Shown: one piece after another, positions 43,511 through 52,098 of the stretch
How the letters are laid out: each line of letters opens with the position of its first letter
Position numbering within the stretch: position 1 is the first letter of the stretch
From: an uncultured Spirochaeta sp.
GTDB lineage: Bacteria; Spirochaetota; Spirochaetia; DSM-27196; Alkalispirochaetaceae
DNA: 56,013 nt
Direction of reading: 5' to 3'
NCBI GenBank assembly: GCA_913030605.1
Contig: CAJWEZ010000026.1
Location: 1 to 56,013, forward strand
The notes under the pieces: model-generated
What the model saw: only the letters and a program-made list of their open reading frames with translations
What the model was told of the DNA's origin: nothing
The model's database searches: none
Made by a program: the position numbers and the translations under genes

Positions 43511-44197
43511 TCAGATGGTGGCGCCGTCGCTCACCATGGGGTTGTTGCGGATCTCCCGTTCGATAGAGGTCAGCGGTCCGTGTCCCGGAAAGACGCGCGT
43601 GTCCGGCGGAAGCTCGAACAGCCGCTGCGATATCGCCGAATGCAGGGATTCTTCGTCACCGAACGTGACGTCGGTACGGCCGATCGTGTTAAAAAACAGC
43701 GTGTCCCCCGAGAAGAGGGCCTGCCGCGGCTCGCTGTAGATACAGATGCTTCCGGCGCTGTGGCCCGGGGTGTGCATGACCACCAGATCCGATTCGAGCA
43801 GCGATTCTCCCTCCGCAACGAAGAACTCCGGTTCCGGCACGTCGGTGCTGAAACTCCGGAACGCCTCCATTCCCGGTTCTCCAAACGGAGCGAATACCTG
43901 ATGGTTTATGTCGCCGGCGGTGGATCCCAGATACCCGGCGTCGGCCTCGTGGATACCGATCGGAACGTGGTGATTTCTGCCGGCGTAGTACTCAACCAGA
44001 TCGCGGGCGGCGGAGGTGTGGTCCAGGTGGCCGTGGGTGAAAACGATCGCCTGCGGCAGGAGGTTCATCGCCTCCAGGCGCTGAATCAGCACCGTGCTGT
44101 CGGCGCCGGGGTCGACAATGATGCATTCCTTCTTGCCGGTGGAGACGATATACGAGTTGGTATACATTGAACCGACAATGACACGATCGATGAGCAT
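43511..44197 (-). CDS. metallo-beta-lactamase-fold hydrolase (glyoxalase II-like)
   Basis: 228 residues. The metal-binding motif is THGHLDHTSA near residue 54 (HxHxDH), followed by HTPGHSAGSICIY near 142, SGDTLFFNTIGRTD near 162 and PGHGPLTSIEREIRNNP near the end. This is the arrangement of YcbL/glyoxalase II-like thioesterases. The substrate may be a glutathione-type or other thioester. The gene is divergent from the membrane protein at 44240 and has a clear promoter just upstream of its ATG. Confidence 0.92.
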   Translation of the reverse strand: MLIDRVIVGSMYTNSYIVSTGKKECIIVDPGADSTVLIQRLEAMNLLPQAIVFTHGHLDHTSAARDLVEYYAGRNHHVPIGIHEADAGYLGSTAGDINHQVFAPFGEPGMEAFRSFSTDVPEPEFFVAEGESLLESDLVVMHTPGHSAGSICIYSEPRQALFSGDTLFFNTIGRTDVTFGDEESLHSAISQRLFELPPDTRVFPGHGPLTSIEREIRNNPMVSDGATI

Positions 44198-44205
44198 GGA
44201 CTCTC

Positions 44206-44234
44206 AAAATACCAGAATTGGAAGGGACGCGCAA
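44206..44234 (-). promoter_or_regulatory. sigma-70-type promoter for the glyoxalase II-like gene
   Basis: Minus strand: TTGCGC (44234-44229), a 17-nt spacer and an extended -10 TGGTATTTT with TATTTT at 44211-44206. The ATG at 44197 is 8 nt past the -10, with no Shine-Dalgarno. Confidence 0.6.
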
Positions 44235-44239
44235 CGGCG

Positions 44240-45157
44240 ATGATTGCCGACGGCCTCGGGACAACGCTGTTCCTCGCGATGGTGTTCTTCGTGGCGATTC
44301 CGGGATCGGGGGCGTTTCTGGTGCGTCGGCGCTGGAGACGGTTCCGTCGTGCGCTCCTGGAGGCGCGGGGCGCGCCCTCGGTGACCTACGGGCTCGCGCA
44401 TCAGGGAGGCGGGAACGGGTCCTTTCGATTCTTCGGTCGTCTGGAGGCGATTCAGGCCGACCACACGATCTGGGTCGGGGATCGCACGCTGTCAGTCATG
44501 GTTCGCCTCGACGGTGTGCCGGTGTTCGTCATGCCCCACGCGCCGACCGACCGACCGGAACCGCCGGACCAGACGCCGCGGGTGCTGTACTGGAAGGATC
44601 TGTCGGCGCTGGCGGAAGGGACGCAGGTGTTCGTGTGCGGATCGATCGTTGACGATCAGGGGAGCATCCGCATCGAGGGCGGTCCCGACGGTGTGCCGCT
44701 GGTGATCATCTTTGACGGCCCGTCGGAGGAGCTGTTTCCCCAGGCGATGTGGGCCGGGCGCCAGCGTAACGAGTACTGGAATCACCTGACGCCGATCTCG
44801 CTGATCGCGGGCTTCGTCTCCGAGACGCTGTGGGCGGTCACGGTGGTCGGTGAGAGCCGGCTGCAGGCGGTGATCGCCCTGGTGGTTGCCCTGGTGCCGG
44901 TGTTACCCCTGTTTCCCCCGGGTGTGGCGGCGTTCTACTGGTATCGGAGACTGTGGCGTCACGCCCGGCGGATTCGCGCGCGGCGCGACCTGGCACTGGT
45001 TCAGCAGGCGACCCCGGCGTCCCGGCAGCGACGCGGCGGGAACGCCCTGAGCAGAGCCGCGTCGCGACTGGAGCTCGTTGCGGTGGCGTTGCTCGCGGTC
45101 GGGATCGGCACCAACGGCTACCTGCTGGCCGCCCTCGCTGCCCTGCTTCTGCGGTAG
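44240..45157 (+). CDS. hypothetical membrane protein
   Basis: 305 residues. A first membrane helix (about 6-28) and basic RRRWRRFRR precede a soluble region of about 150 residues with beta character (SFRFFGRLEA, VLYWKDLSALAEGTQVFVCG). Then come two to three helices (about 187-235) and a basic segment, and a last helix pair near 275-305. The plan resembles membrane proteins with an extracytoplasmic OB- or NfeD-like domain, but I do not recognise a family. No Shine-Dalgarno is visible before the ATG. Confidence 0.7.
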   Translation: MIADGLGTTLFLAMVFFVAIPGSGAFLVRRRWRRFRRALLEARGAPSVTYGLAHQGGGNGSFRFFGRLEAIQADHTIWVGDRTLSVMVRLDGVPVFVMPHAPTDRPEPPDQTPRVLYWKDLSALAEGTQVFVCGSIVDDQGSIRIEGGPDGVPLVIIFDGPSEELFPQAMWAGRQRNEYWNHLTPISLIAGFVSETLWAVTVVGESRLQAVIALVVALVPVLPLFPPGVAAFYWYRRLWRHARRIRARRDLALVQQATPASRQRRGGNALSRAASRLELVAVALLAVGIGTNGYLLAALAALLLR

Positions 45158-45212
45158 GTGGTGTGTGCGGCGGCGGCACGGGCCACCGCCGTACGGTCAG
45201 TCTTTCGGACTG

Positions 45213-46286
45213 TCAGTCCTTCTTGCTTCGGGCGAAGTTGACGGTCAGTTTGCGACCGCGAAACTCGAAGCCGTTGTAGCGATCGATGATCGCGTCGGCG
45301 ACGGTCTTGTCCACCTCGACGAAGGAGTAGTTGTCCAGGATCTTGATCTGGCCGATGTCGTCACCCTCGACCCCGTCAACCTCGGCGAAGAGGGCAACGA
45401 AATCCTTCGGGTAGACACGACGATTCTTGCCGACGCTGACGAAGAGTGTCTGCCGGTCTTCCGGTGCCACGTTTCCGGTGGTTTCGGCGGATGCGGGACG
45501 ACGATCGGCTGCGGGACGCTCCCCGCCACGTCGCTCTTTTCGCGGTTTCCCGTTCCCGCCCTGCGAGCGACCCCTGGGCAGGTCTCCGCCGGCCATCAGC
45601 GTCTTCACCAGGTAGGCGGTCAGGTACGCGCGAGAAAACACGGAGACGTTCTGCTTGACGAACTTCTTGTACGCCGTCATCTCGTGGGGATCCTCTTCGT
45701 CGTGGATCGTGCGAACAAGGTCCTTGAGCTTTGACCGGAGCTCCTCGGGGTTGTCGATGTACTGGTCACGCCGTGAACTGGCCATGGTGATCCTCCCTTC
45801 GTGAAGTTGCAGTTGGTGACGGAGATCGGCGGACTTCCAGCGTCTCATCGGGATGCGCTCCAGAAGGTCCGTGGCGATCTCGTGGTCGGACAGAATCACC
45901 AGCTGTGGCTGGCCACCGGACTTGGAGAGAATGAAACCCAGATCCGCGGAAAACTGCGTGCCATCATCCTCCGGAAGAAACGCCACAACGGTCCGGAGAC
46001 GTTCGAGGCTGAGTTCGTCCCGGCGAAGCAGATCGATAATTCGGGCAGGACTAACCGCCGTCGGCCCGCCCGCTGCGGCCAGCGAATCGGGGTCGGCGGC
46101 AAGGACGAGGACTTCGGGCTCCGCCCCCGCGGCGGCTGTGCTCCGGATCAGGTCCGAGAGCTCACGTCCAAACGGCGCAATCGTCTGTGCATCAAGCACA
46201 ACGACGCCCGATCGATGATCCGCGATCCATCCGGGACAACCGAATGACCGCATTGTTCCGGATGTTGTTCGCTGAGATCCCGTCAC
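45213..46286 (-). CDS. RNA-binding protein with degenerate DEAD-box domain and DbpA-type RBD
   Basis: 357 residues. Residues about 30-150 align by eye with the first RecA domain of DEAD-box helicases: DAQTIAPFG where AQTGSGKT is expected, VSPARIIDLLRRDELSLERL matching TPGR, FLPEDD where DEAD is expected, ILSD where SAT is expected. All catalytic motifs are lost and the second RecA domain is absent. A helical middle (about 170-250) and a basic Arg/Gly linker lead to a C-terminal DbpA/CsdA RNA-binding domain (about 275-357, LFVSVGKNRRVYPKDF, NGFEFRGRKLTVNFAR). The GTG at 46286 follows a promoter by 7 nt. An internal ATG at 45785 with strong Shine-Dalgarno may give a 190-residue isoform. Confidence 0.78.
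   Translation of the reverse strand: MTGSQRTTSGTMRSFGCPGWIADHRSGVVVLDAQTIAPFGRELSDLIRSTAAAGAEPEVLVLAADPDSLAAAGGPTAVSPARIIDLLRRDELSLERLRTVVAFLPEDDGTQFSADLGFILSKSGGQPQLVILSDHEIATDLLERIPMRRWKSADLRHQLQLHEGRITMASSRRDQYIDNPEELRSKLKDLVRTIHDEEDPHEMTAYKKFVKQNVSVFSRAYLTAYLVKTLMAGGDLPRGRSQGGNGKPRKERRGGERPAADRRPASAETTGNVAPEDRQTLFVSVGKNRRVYPKDFVALFAEVDGVEGDDIGQIKILDNYSFVEVDKTVADAIIDRYNGFEFRGRKLTVNFARSKKD
45791..45797 (-). promoter_or_regulatory. internal Shine-Dalgarno before Met-168 of the pseudo-helicase
   Basis: Minus-strand GGGAGGA ends 5 nt before an in-frame ATG at 45785, a near-ideal ribosome binding site within the longer reading frame. Translation from here would give 190 residues: helical region plus DbpA-type RBD, without the DEAD-like domain. 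Confidence 0.65.
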
Positions 46287-46293
46287 CGTCGTG

Positions 46294-46322
46294 ATCGTAT
46301 GAATGCCGTATTGGTTTGTCAA
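46294..46322 (-). promoter_or_regulatory. sigma-70-type promoter for the pseudo-helicase gene
   Basis: Minus strand: consensus TTGACA (46322-46317), a 17-nt spacer and TACGAT (46299-46294). The in-frame GTG at 46286 lies 7 nt beyond the -10, so a leaderless mRNA is expected. Its -35 overlaps the upstream region of the divergent OmpA-like gene. Confidence 0.65.
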
Positions 46323-46353
46323 GAAAGAACCCGGTGGAACCGACGATTACGAC

Positions 46354-47613
46354 ATGAGAAACTCCGTCTTTCGCCGCCAAATCGATCGATTTCTCGTTGT
46401 TGCGCTCCTGGCGGGCGCCGCCAGTGGGGTATGGGGGCAGGACAGCGCCGCCGCCGGAGACCCGGTGATGTTCCGCTACGGGTACCGCGAAGGCGAACAG
46501 TACCGCATCGTCGGTGTCAACCGGCAGCAGTTGTTCGTGGATGGAGAGCGGCGGGGCGAGTCCGAGATCCTGACGCGCATCCGTCTGCGCGTTGGCGTCC
46601 CCGGCGACCGAGACGGGGCATCGGGAGCTCCGATCTCGGCGGAATACCGCGTCTCGGAGGAATCGCGCGACACCGACCAGCCGTTTTCGGTGGATCGCGA
46701 CTACAGCGTGGAGATCTGGCAGGATGCCCGGGGGCGACAGACCGTTCCCGACGGCTCCTTCGTCCCTCAGGTGCGCGATGTGCCGGTCTTTCCCGAGGAT
46801 CCCGTTGCCCCGGGCGACACGTGGAGCGCGGCCGCCGCCGAGGTGTACGATTTTCGCGACGGCCTCGGCATCGACGAACCGGTTGTCGTGCCGGTGGAGG
46901 TGTCCTACGAGTACCTCGGGCCGCGGGAGTTCGAGGGACGGACCTACGATGCGATCCACATTCGCTACGCGCTCTTTTACCGCCCGGCGCCCGGACGTCC
47001 CGAAGCCGAGCACATCCGGGTGATCACCGCGCGATTCGACCAGGATCTGTTGTGGAACCGCCGGGCAGGGCGGGCCCATTACTACGAGGAATCCTACAAC
47101 CTCTTCATGCAGACCAGCGATGGCAGCCGACTGGAGTACCGCGGCGAAGCCGACGGCCGGGTGGTTGGGGCGCCGGAACTCGACCGTGCCGAAGTACAGC
47201 GCGAGATCGAGGACGCGATCGCCCGCGACGCGATCGCGGATACGTCGGTACGCAGTGACGAGGAAGGGGTTACGATCGCCCTGGAGAACATCCAGTTTGC
47301 GCCGGACTCCGCGGAGCTTCTGGAGAGTGAGACCGCCAAACTGGAGTGGCTCGGACGCCTCCTGCAGGACTACCCCGATCGCGATCTTCTCATCTCGGGA
47401 CACACCGCCATGGCCGGCACCGCCTCGGGGCGGCAGGAACTGAGCGAGGAACGCGCCGCCTCGGTGGGGCAGTGGCTGATCGAACACGGCGTCCGTGACC
47501 GGTCGCAGCTGATGTACCGCGGGTTCGGGGCGCGACGACCTCTGGGGGACAACAACACGGTTGAAGGCCGCAGTCGGAATCGGCGAGTGGAGATCACGAT
47601 CCTGGAGAACTGA
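46354..47613 (+). CDS. OmpA-family outer-membrane/periplasmic protein
   Basis: 419 residues. A signal peptide (about 1-29, ending GVWGQ) is followed by a large beta-rich domain (about 35-300) with no assigned family. The C-terminal OmpA-like peptidoglycan-binding domain (about 315-419) has IQFAPDSAELLESETAKL, LISGHTAMAG, the Arg-containing LSEERAASVGQWL and the ending RSRNRRVEITI. The protein should connect the outer envelope to peptidoglycan. ATG 46354 is chosen as the start of the signal peptide; an upstream in-frame start at 46303 would add an unlikely polar segment. Confidence 0.88.
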   Translation: MRNSVFRRQIDRFLVVALLAGAASGVWGQDSAAAGDPVMFRYGYREGEQYRIVGVNRQQLFVDGERRGESEILTRIRLRVGVPGDRDGASGAPISAEYRVSEESRDTDQPFSVDRDYSVEIWQDARGRQTVPDGSFVPQVRDVPVFPEDPVAPGDTWSAAAAEVYDFRDGLGIDEPVVVPVEVSYEYLGPREFEGRTYDAIHIRYALFYRPAPGRPEAEHIRVITARFDQDLLWNRRAGRAHYYEESYNLFMQTSDGSRLEYRGEADGRVVGAPELDRAEVQREIEDAIARDAIADTSVRSDEEGVTIALENIQFAPDSAELLESETAKLEWLGRLLQDYPDRDLLISGHTAMAGTASGRQELSEERAASVGQWLIEHGVRDRSQLMYRGFGARRPLGDNNTVEGRSRNRRVEITILEN

Positions 47614-47622
47614 TGCGGCGAA

Positions 47623-47651
47623 TTGCCGCGACCGTGGCGTGGGGCTATACT
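47623..47651 (+). promoter_or_regulatory. sigma-70-type promoter for the subtilase lipoprotein
   Basis: TTGCCG at 47623-47628, a 17-nt spacer and TATACT at 47646-47651. The GTG at 47659 follows 7 nt after the -10, placing the predicted transcription start at the start codon. Confidence 0.62.
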
Positions 47652-47658
47652 CGTCGCC

Positions 47659-49161
47659 GTGAGACCTCTCCTGGCGAGATCGCTCCGCATTACCGCGATC
47701 CCGGTTGCCGTCCTGTTCCTCGCCTCATGCAGCTACGGTCCGTTCAGCGTCCAGACACGTGACCTGCCGGTGTCGACCGCCCGTACACCCGACGACCCGC
47801 TGTACGCAGACTACCAGTGGTACCTCGACACCGTTGCGGTCCCCGACGCGTGGGGCCTTTACGCTGCCCTCGCCGACGACCCGGTGGCGGGGGTGGACGT
47901 CCGGACCGTGCCCGTGGCGGTGATCGACAGCGGGATCGACGGCCAGCACGAGGACCTCCGGGCGATGATCGGCACGGGCGGGCTCGACCTGATCGGGCCG
48001 ACGCCGACACCCATACCCAACGGTCTGCCGCCGGACACCTACGGTATCGACCATGGGACGCACGTCTCGGGCCTCGTGGCTGCGGCGGGCTTTAACGGCG
48101 TCGGGATCTCCGGTGTTGCGTTTTCCGGGGACGGCCGTGCGGCGGCGTCGATCGTGCCGGTGCGGGCACTGGAGGGGACCGACGGGACGCTTCGGGACCT
48201 GATCGCGGCGCTGCTCTACGTCGGCGGCGTTGCCCCGGCCCGTGCAACGCCGGTGGCCCGCGTCGTCAACATGAGTCTCGGAGCCAACCAGTTGCCGGAT
48301 GCGGAGGCGCTCCTTGTCGAGGCGGTGGTGCAGGAGGTTGCCGCACGGGACGTGCTGCTGATCGCCGCCGCCGGGAACGGTGGTGCCGCCAACGGTGTCG
48401 ACTGGCCGGCGCGGCTGTCGGAGGTGATCGCCGTCGGGTCGGTCGACCGAGCCGCGAATCCGGCCGCCAGCACCCGCAGCTACTTCTCCGACTACGGACC
48501 CCAGGTCGAACTGACGGCGCCGGGGGCGGAGACCTCGGGGCCCGGCACCGGAGATACCGTCGGCATCGTCAGTACCTGGCCGGGCCAGCGCTACGCCCTC
48601 GATGCCGGCACCTCCATGGCGACGCCGATCGTTGCCGGTGTTGCGGCACTGGTCTGGAGCAGTAACCCGCATCTCTCCGCGCAGGAGGTCCGCGGAATTC
48701 TCCAGGCTACGGCGGTGGACCTTGGTCCCGCCGGCCGCGACGACGAGTACGGGTTTGGACTCGTGGACGCCGAGGCGGCGATTCGGCGAGCCGCAACCAA
48801 CCCGTACGGGCGCTTCGAGTCGTCCGCGGCGCCGGTCCCGGCGCCGTCTCTGAGCACGGCACCGGACTCCGCGGCGGTCGAACGTGCCCTCGAGCAGTTT
48901 TCCTACGACTACGTGGACCGTCCGCGTCTGCTGGTCTGGTTGCGGGCCGGCACCGATGTCGGTCGGTTCCTCGGGGAGCTCTCGTCGCTCCTCCCGGCGG
49001 AGGCCGCGCGAAATCTGGGACCGGTGGCCGGCGGGGCGCTCATTACCGTAGACCCGTCCGCCGGTGGCGACGCCGCGACGGTGGTTGCCCGTCTCACCGG
49101 CGACCCGCGCGTCCGGGGAATCGCCGAGGACCGGCGGGTGTTCTCGGTCGACGGGTTCTGA
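47659..49161 (+). CDS. subtilisin-like serine protease (S8), lipoprotein
   Basis: 500 residues. A short signal sequence ends in lipobox LASC near residue 24. The peptidase S8 domain (about 60-385) has the full triad: Asp in VAVIDSGIDGQHEDL, His in GIDHGTHVSGLVAAAG and Ser in AGTSMATPIVAGVAAL, with the oxyanion Asn in AAGNGG. A C-terminal domain of about 100 residues is unassigned. The GTG at 47659 is chosen because the promoter puts the transcript start there and it gives the shortest proper signal peptide. It could degrade external protein or process envelope proteins. Confidence 0.91.
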   Translation: MRPLLARSLRITAIPVAVLFLASCSYGPFSVQTRDLPVSTARTPDDPLYADYQWYLDTVAVPDAWGLYAALADDPVAGVDVRTVPVAVIDSGIDGQHEDLRAMIGTGGLDLIGPTPTPIPNGLPPDTYGIDHGTHVSGLVAAAGFNGVGISGVAFSGDGRAAASIVPVRALEGTDGTLRDLIAALLYVGGVAPARATPVARVVNMSLGANQLPDAEALLVEAVVQEVAARDVLLIAAAGNGGAANGVDWPARLSEVIAVGSVDRAANPAASTRSYFSDYGPQVELTAPGAETSGPGTGDTVGIVSTWPGQRYALDAGTSMATPIVAGVAALVWSSNPHLSAQEVRGILQATAVDLGPAGRDDEYGFGLVDAEAAIRRAATNPYGRFESSAAPVPAPSLSTAPDSAAVERALEQFSYDYVDRPRLLVWLRAGTDVGRFLGELSSLLPAEAARNLGPVAGGALITVDPSAGGDAATVVARLTGDPRVRGIAEDRRVFSVDGF

Positions 49162-49165
49162 TTTC

Positions 49166-49194
49166 TTGCAAACGACATCCGCGTACCTTAGGCT
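49166..49194 (+). promoter_or_regulatory. possible sigma-70-type promoter for the MCP gene
   Basis: TTGCAA at 49166-49171, a 17-nt spacer and TAGGCT at 49189-49194. The leader of about 35 nt carries GGAGG before the ATG at 49236. The -10 is weak. Confidence 0.4.
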
Positions 49195-49235
49195 ATGAAA
49201 CACGGTAGACATTCACCGAACAATGGAGGTCCCTC

Positions 49236-51431
49236 ATGCTCAAAAACCTGAAGATGGCGCTCAAAATGACGCTGGGATTCGGGTCTCTCATCGCGCTGCT
49301 GGTCGTCGTCGGGGCGATCGCCGTTTTGAATCTGCTGCAGATACGGAACGACTCCGTGCGGCTGCGGGACGAATACATCGAGGAAGTCGCGGTGGCCAAC
49401 AACGTGGAACGCTACTCGCTGCTGACGATGTACGCGATGCGCGGCTACGGTCTGAACTTCGACACCGCCATGTACGAGACGGGCATGGAGCATCTTTCGC
49501 AGGTGCAGTCCTACCTCGACGACGCCGCGGCACTCGCGGCGCGCTACGGAGAGCTGGAGGCGCTGGCACGCAACGTGCAGGTGGCGCAGGAGCAGGTAGC
49601 GACGTACGCCGACCTGGTGGATCAGACCAAGACGGTCATCGACGAAATTCTCTCGGATCGCGCAACGAACGACCAGGCGTCCACCCGGTTCATCGAGACC
49701 ACCGGCGACCTGCTCGACAGTCAGAACGCGCAGTTTGACTCAGAGATCGGATCCGGCGCAGCGGCGTCGGCGCTCCACGAACGGCAGTTCAAGATCAATC
49801 GTATCAACGACATCATCGATGCCGGGAACGAGGCACGCGTTGCAAACTTCAAGGCGCAGCTGACCAACGACCTTGATCTGCTGCGGCAGACGGTGGCGGA
49901 CCTCGATCGGATTCCCCCGATGATCGACGAGGTGCGGGCGCTGACGCGGCTGGACGCCGATCTGGCGGACCTGGCGCAGGTTGAGGACGCCACGCGCAAC
50001 TACCGGCAGGCGGTGCAGGATACCCTCGACAACTATCAGACCCTGAGTGAACTGGCCGCCGGACGCGATGCCAGCGCCCAGCAGGTACTCGACGCCGCCC
50101 AGGCGGTGGCGCTTGCCGGCATCGACGAGACGCGGTCGATCACCTCCGGTGTCGTGGACGCGGTGCAGGCATCGGTGACGGCGGTCGGCATCGGGATCAT
50201 CGTCGCGGTGCTCGTGGCGATCGTGATCGCCTTCGTGATCACCCGCACGATCACGACAGCTCTCGCCAAGGGTGTGACGTTTGCGACCGAGCTGAGCAAG
50301 GGGAATCTCGAGGCCACCCTGGACGTGGAACAGCGGGACGAGATCGGCGCGCTCGCCGACGCCCTGCGAGAGATGTCCGGCCGGCTACGTGAGATCGTGA
50401 TGGACATTCGCGGCGCAACGGAGAACGTGGCGTCCGGAAGCGAGCAGCTGAGCCAGTCGGCGCAGCAGATGAGCGAAGGGGCGACGGAACAGGCTGCCAG
50501 CGCAGAAGAGGTTTCCAGCAGCATGGAGGAGATGAGCTCCAACATCCGGCAGAACGCGGACAACGCCCTGCAGACCGACAAGATCTCGCAGAAGAGTGCC
50601 TCAGACGCCGAGCAGGGCGGCGAGGCTGTCCGCGAAACGGTGTCTGCAATGAAGGAGATCGCCGAGAAGATCACGATCATCGAGGAGATCGCCCGCAACA
50701 CCAACCTCCTCGCACTGAATGCGGCGATCGAAGCGGCCCGCGCCGGTGAGGCCGGGAAGGGCTTCGCGGTCGTGGCGAGCGAGGTGCGGAAACTCGCGGA
50801 GCGCAGCCAGACTGCGGCGGGCGAAATCAGCGAGCTATCGGGCCGCTCCGTGGCGGTTGCCGAACGTGCCGGCGAAATGCTGGAGCAGATCGTTCCGGAC
50901 ATCAAGCGTACGGCGGAGTTGGTCCAGGAGATCAGCGCGGCGAGCAACGAACAGAACAGTGGTGCCGAGCAGATCAACTCGGCGATCATCCAGTTGGACA
51001 CGGTGATCCAGCGAAACGCCAGCGCATCCGAGGAGATGGCCTCGATGTCCGAGGAGCTCAGCGGGCAGGCGGAACAGCTGCAGCGAGCGGTAAGTTTCTT
51101 CAAGCTCGACGGTATGGGCCGCCGAACGATGCGTACCGGTCGGGCTCTGCCGGCACCGTCGGCGGCGCGGTCGACCCAGGGTTCGCGAAACGGCGGATCC
51201 GGCCAGGCGCGGTCTTCCGGTGGCCATTCCGGCGGCACGGGGTCCACGCGACAGGCCTCCTCCGGCCAGAGTGGACAGGGGAGCCAGGGCGCCCAGGGCA
51301 ATCGCGGTCCCGCCCAGGAGCGCGGCCACAAGGAGACCGGCATTGCACTGGCCGACGACGAACAGGGCATTTCACTTGACCTGGGCGGCGGTGGAAACGA
51401 TGATCTGGATGCAGATTTTGAGGAATATTGA
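49236..51431 (+). CDS. methyl-accepting chemotaxis protein
   Basis: 731 residues. A transmembrane helix (about 10-33), a large helical periplasmic sensor domain (about 35-305) and a second helix (about 312-335) come first, then a HAMP domain (about 338-390). The signalling coiled coil has the conserved tip [21 protein letters not shown] (shown here without its last residues) near 490. After the signalling domain ends at about 625, a Gly/Ser/Gln-rich tail of about 80 residues leads to a C-terminal DFEEY. This resembles the aromatic pentapeptide (such as NWETF) that tethers CheR and CheB. GGAGG precedes the ATG. It is followed after 10 nt by a secreted coiled-coil gene. Confidence 0.95.
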   Translation: MLKNLKMALKMTLGFGSLIALLVVVGAIAVLNLLQIRNDSVRLRDEYIEEVAVANNVERYSLLTMYAMRGYGLNFDTAMYETGMEHLSQVQSYLDDAAALAARYGELEALARNVQVAQEQVATYADLVDQTKTVIDEILSDRATNDQASTRFIETTGDLLDSQNAQFDSEIGSGAAASALHERQFKINRINDIIDAGNEARVANFKAQLTNDLDLLRQTVADLDRIPPMIDEVRALTRLDADLADLAQVEDATRNYRQAVQDTLDNYQTLSELAAGRDASAQQVLDAAQAVALAGIDETRSITSGVVDAVQASVTAVGIGIIVAVLVAIVIAFVITRTITTALAKGVTFATELSKGNLEATLDVEQRDEIGALADALREMSGRLREIVMDIRGATENVASGSEQLSQSAQQMSEGATEQAASAEEVSSSMEEMSSNIRQNADNALQTDKISQKSASDAEQGGEAVRETVSAMKEIAEKITIIEEIARNTNLLALNAAIEAARAGEAGKGFAVVASEVRKLAERSQTAAGEISELSGRSVAVAERAGEMLEQIVPDIKRTAELVQEISAASNEQNSGAEQINSAIIQLDTVIQRNASASEEMASMSEELSGQAEQLQRAVSFFKLDGMGRRTMRTGRALPAPSAARSTQGSRNGGSGQARSSGGHSGGTGSTRQASSGQSGQGSQGAQGNRGPAQERGHKETGIALADDEQGISLDLGGGGNDDLDADFEEY

Positions 51432-51441
51432 AGGAGGCATC

Positions 51442-52074
51442 ATGCACTCACGACGAATCGTCGCCGTGCTGCTCCTGGCGCTGGTCGCCGGAGCCGCCGC
51501 GGCCCAGGACCGCAATCTCCCGTACGTGGACATCGCCGCGGCGAACACGGAGATTCAGAACCTGCAATCGCGCAACCAGGAGATGACGGCACAGAACGAC
51601 CAGCTGTCGTCGGAGAATGACCAGCTTCTGGGCCAGATCCGCCAGGATCAGCAGTCGCTGGTGGAGATCGATCCGATACTCGCGCGCGTCGATGCCCAGC
51701 TTTCGGACCTCTTCGCGGTCAACCGCACAATCGTCGATGAACAGATGAAGAGCCGGTCGCAGGAGGCGATCGGTCGGGCCCGCACGATCAAATCGAACCT
51801 GCAGGAGCAGATGCGGACGCTCACGGAGCAGATTCGGGGCAACAGGGAACAGATCGACGGCAACCGCGAGCGTATCCGGATCAACGAGCGGCGCATTGCC
51901 GAGAATGAGGAGCGTGTGTTGTTCCTGCAGGCGGCCATCCAGCAGACGCAGGCGCAGCAGCAGCGGCTCGACTCGTTCATCACCAACGTCGATTCGATCC
52001 TGAGCGACGCGGAACAGTACGTCGACGTGCAGCAGCCCGCGAACAGCGGCGGCTCCGGCGGTGGCGGAAACTGA
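51442..52074 (+). CDS. secreted coiled-coil protein, co-transcribed with the MCP
   Basis: 210 residues. A signal peptide (about 1-21, AGAAAAQ) is followed by almost continuous heptad-rich helix (about 30-190) full of Gln, Asn, Glu and Arg. Repeated EQIRGNREQIDGNRERIRIN-like segments occur around 130-155. The tail is Gly/Ser-rich. No family recognised. AAGGAGG lies 5 nt before the ATG, and the gene begins 10 nt after the MCP stop, so the two are in one operon. A periplasmic partner or structural coiled coil is possible. Confidence 0.75.
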   Translation: MHSRRIVAVLLLALVAGAAAAQDRNLPYVDIAAANTEIQNLQSRNQEMTAQNDQLSSENDQLLGQIRQDQQSLVEIDPILARVDAQLSDLFAVNRTIVDEQMKSRSQEAIGRARTIKSNLQEQMRTLTEQIRGNREQIDGNRERIRINERRIAENEERVLFLQAAIQQTQAQQQRLDSFITNVDSILSDAEQYVDVQQPANSGGSGGGGN

Positions 52075-52098
52075 TTCCGCCGGGCGAACCGGTACCGT

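Noticed and set aside
45158-45212. Small stem-loops (CGGCGG/CCGCCG and CAGTC/GACTG) in the convergent gap before the pseudo-helicase stop
   Set aside because: Stems of 5-6 bp without a T-run; too weak to call a terminator.
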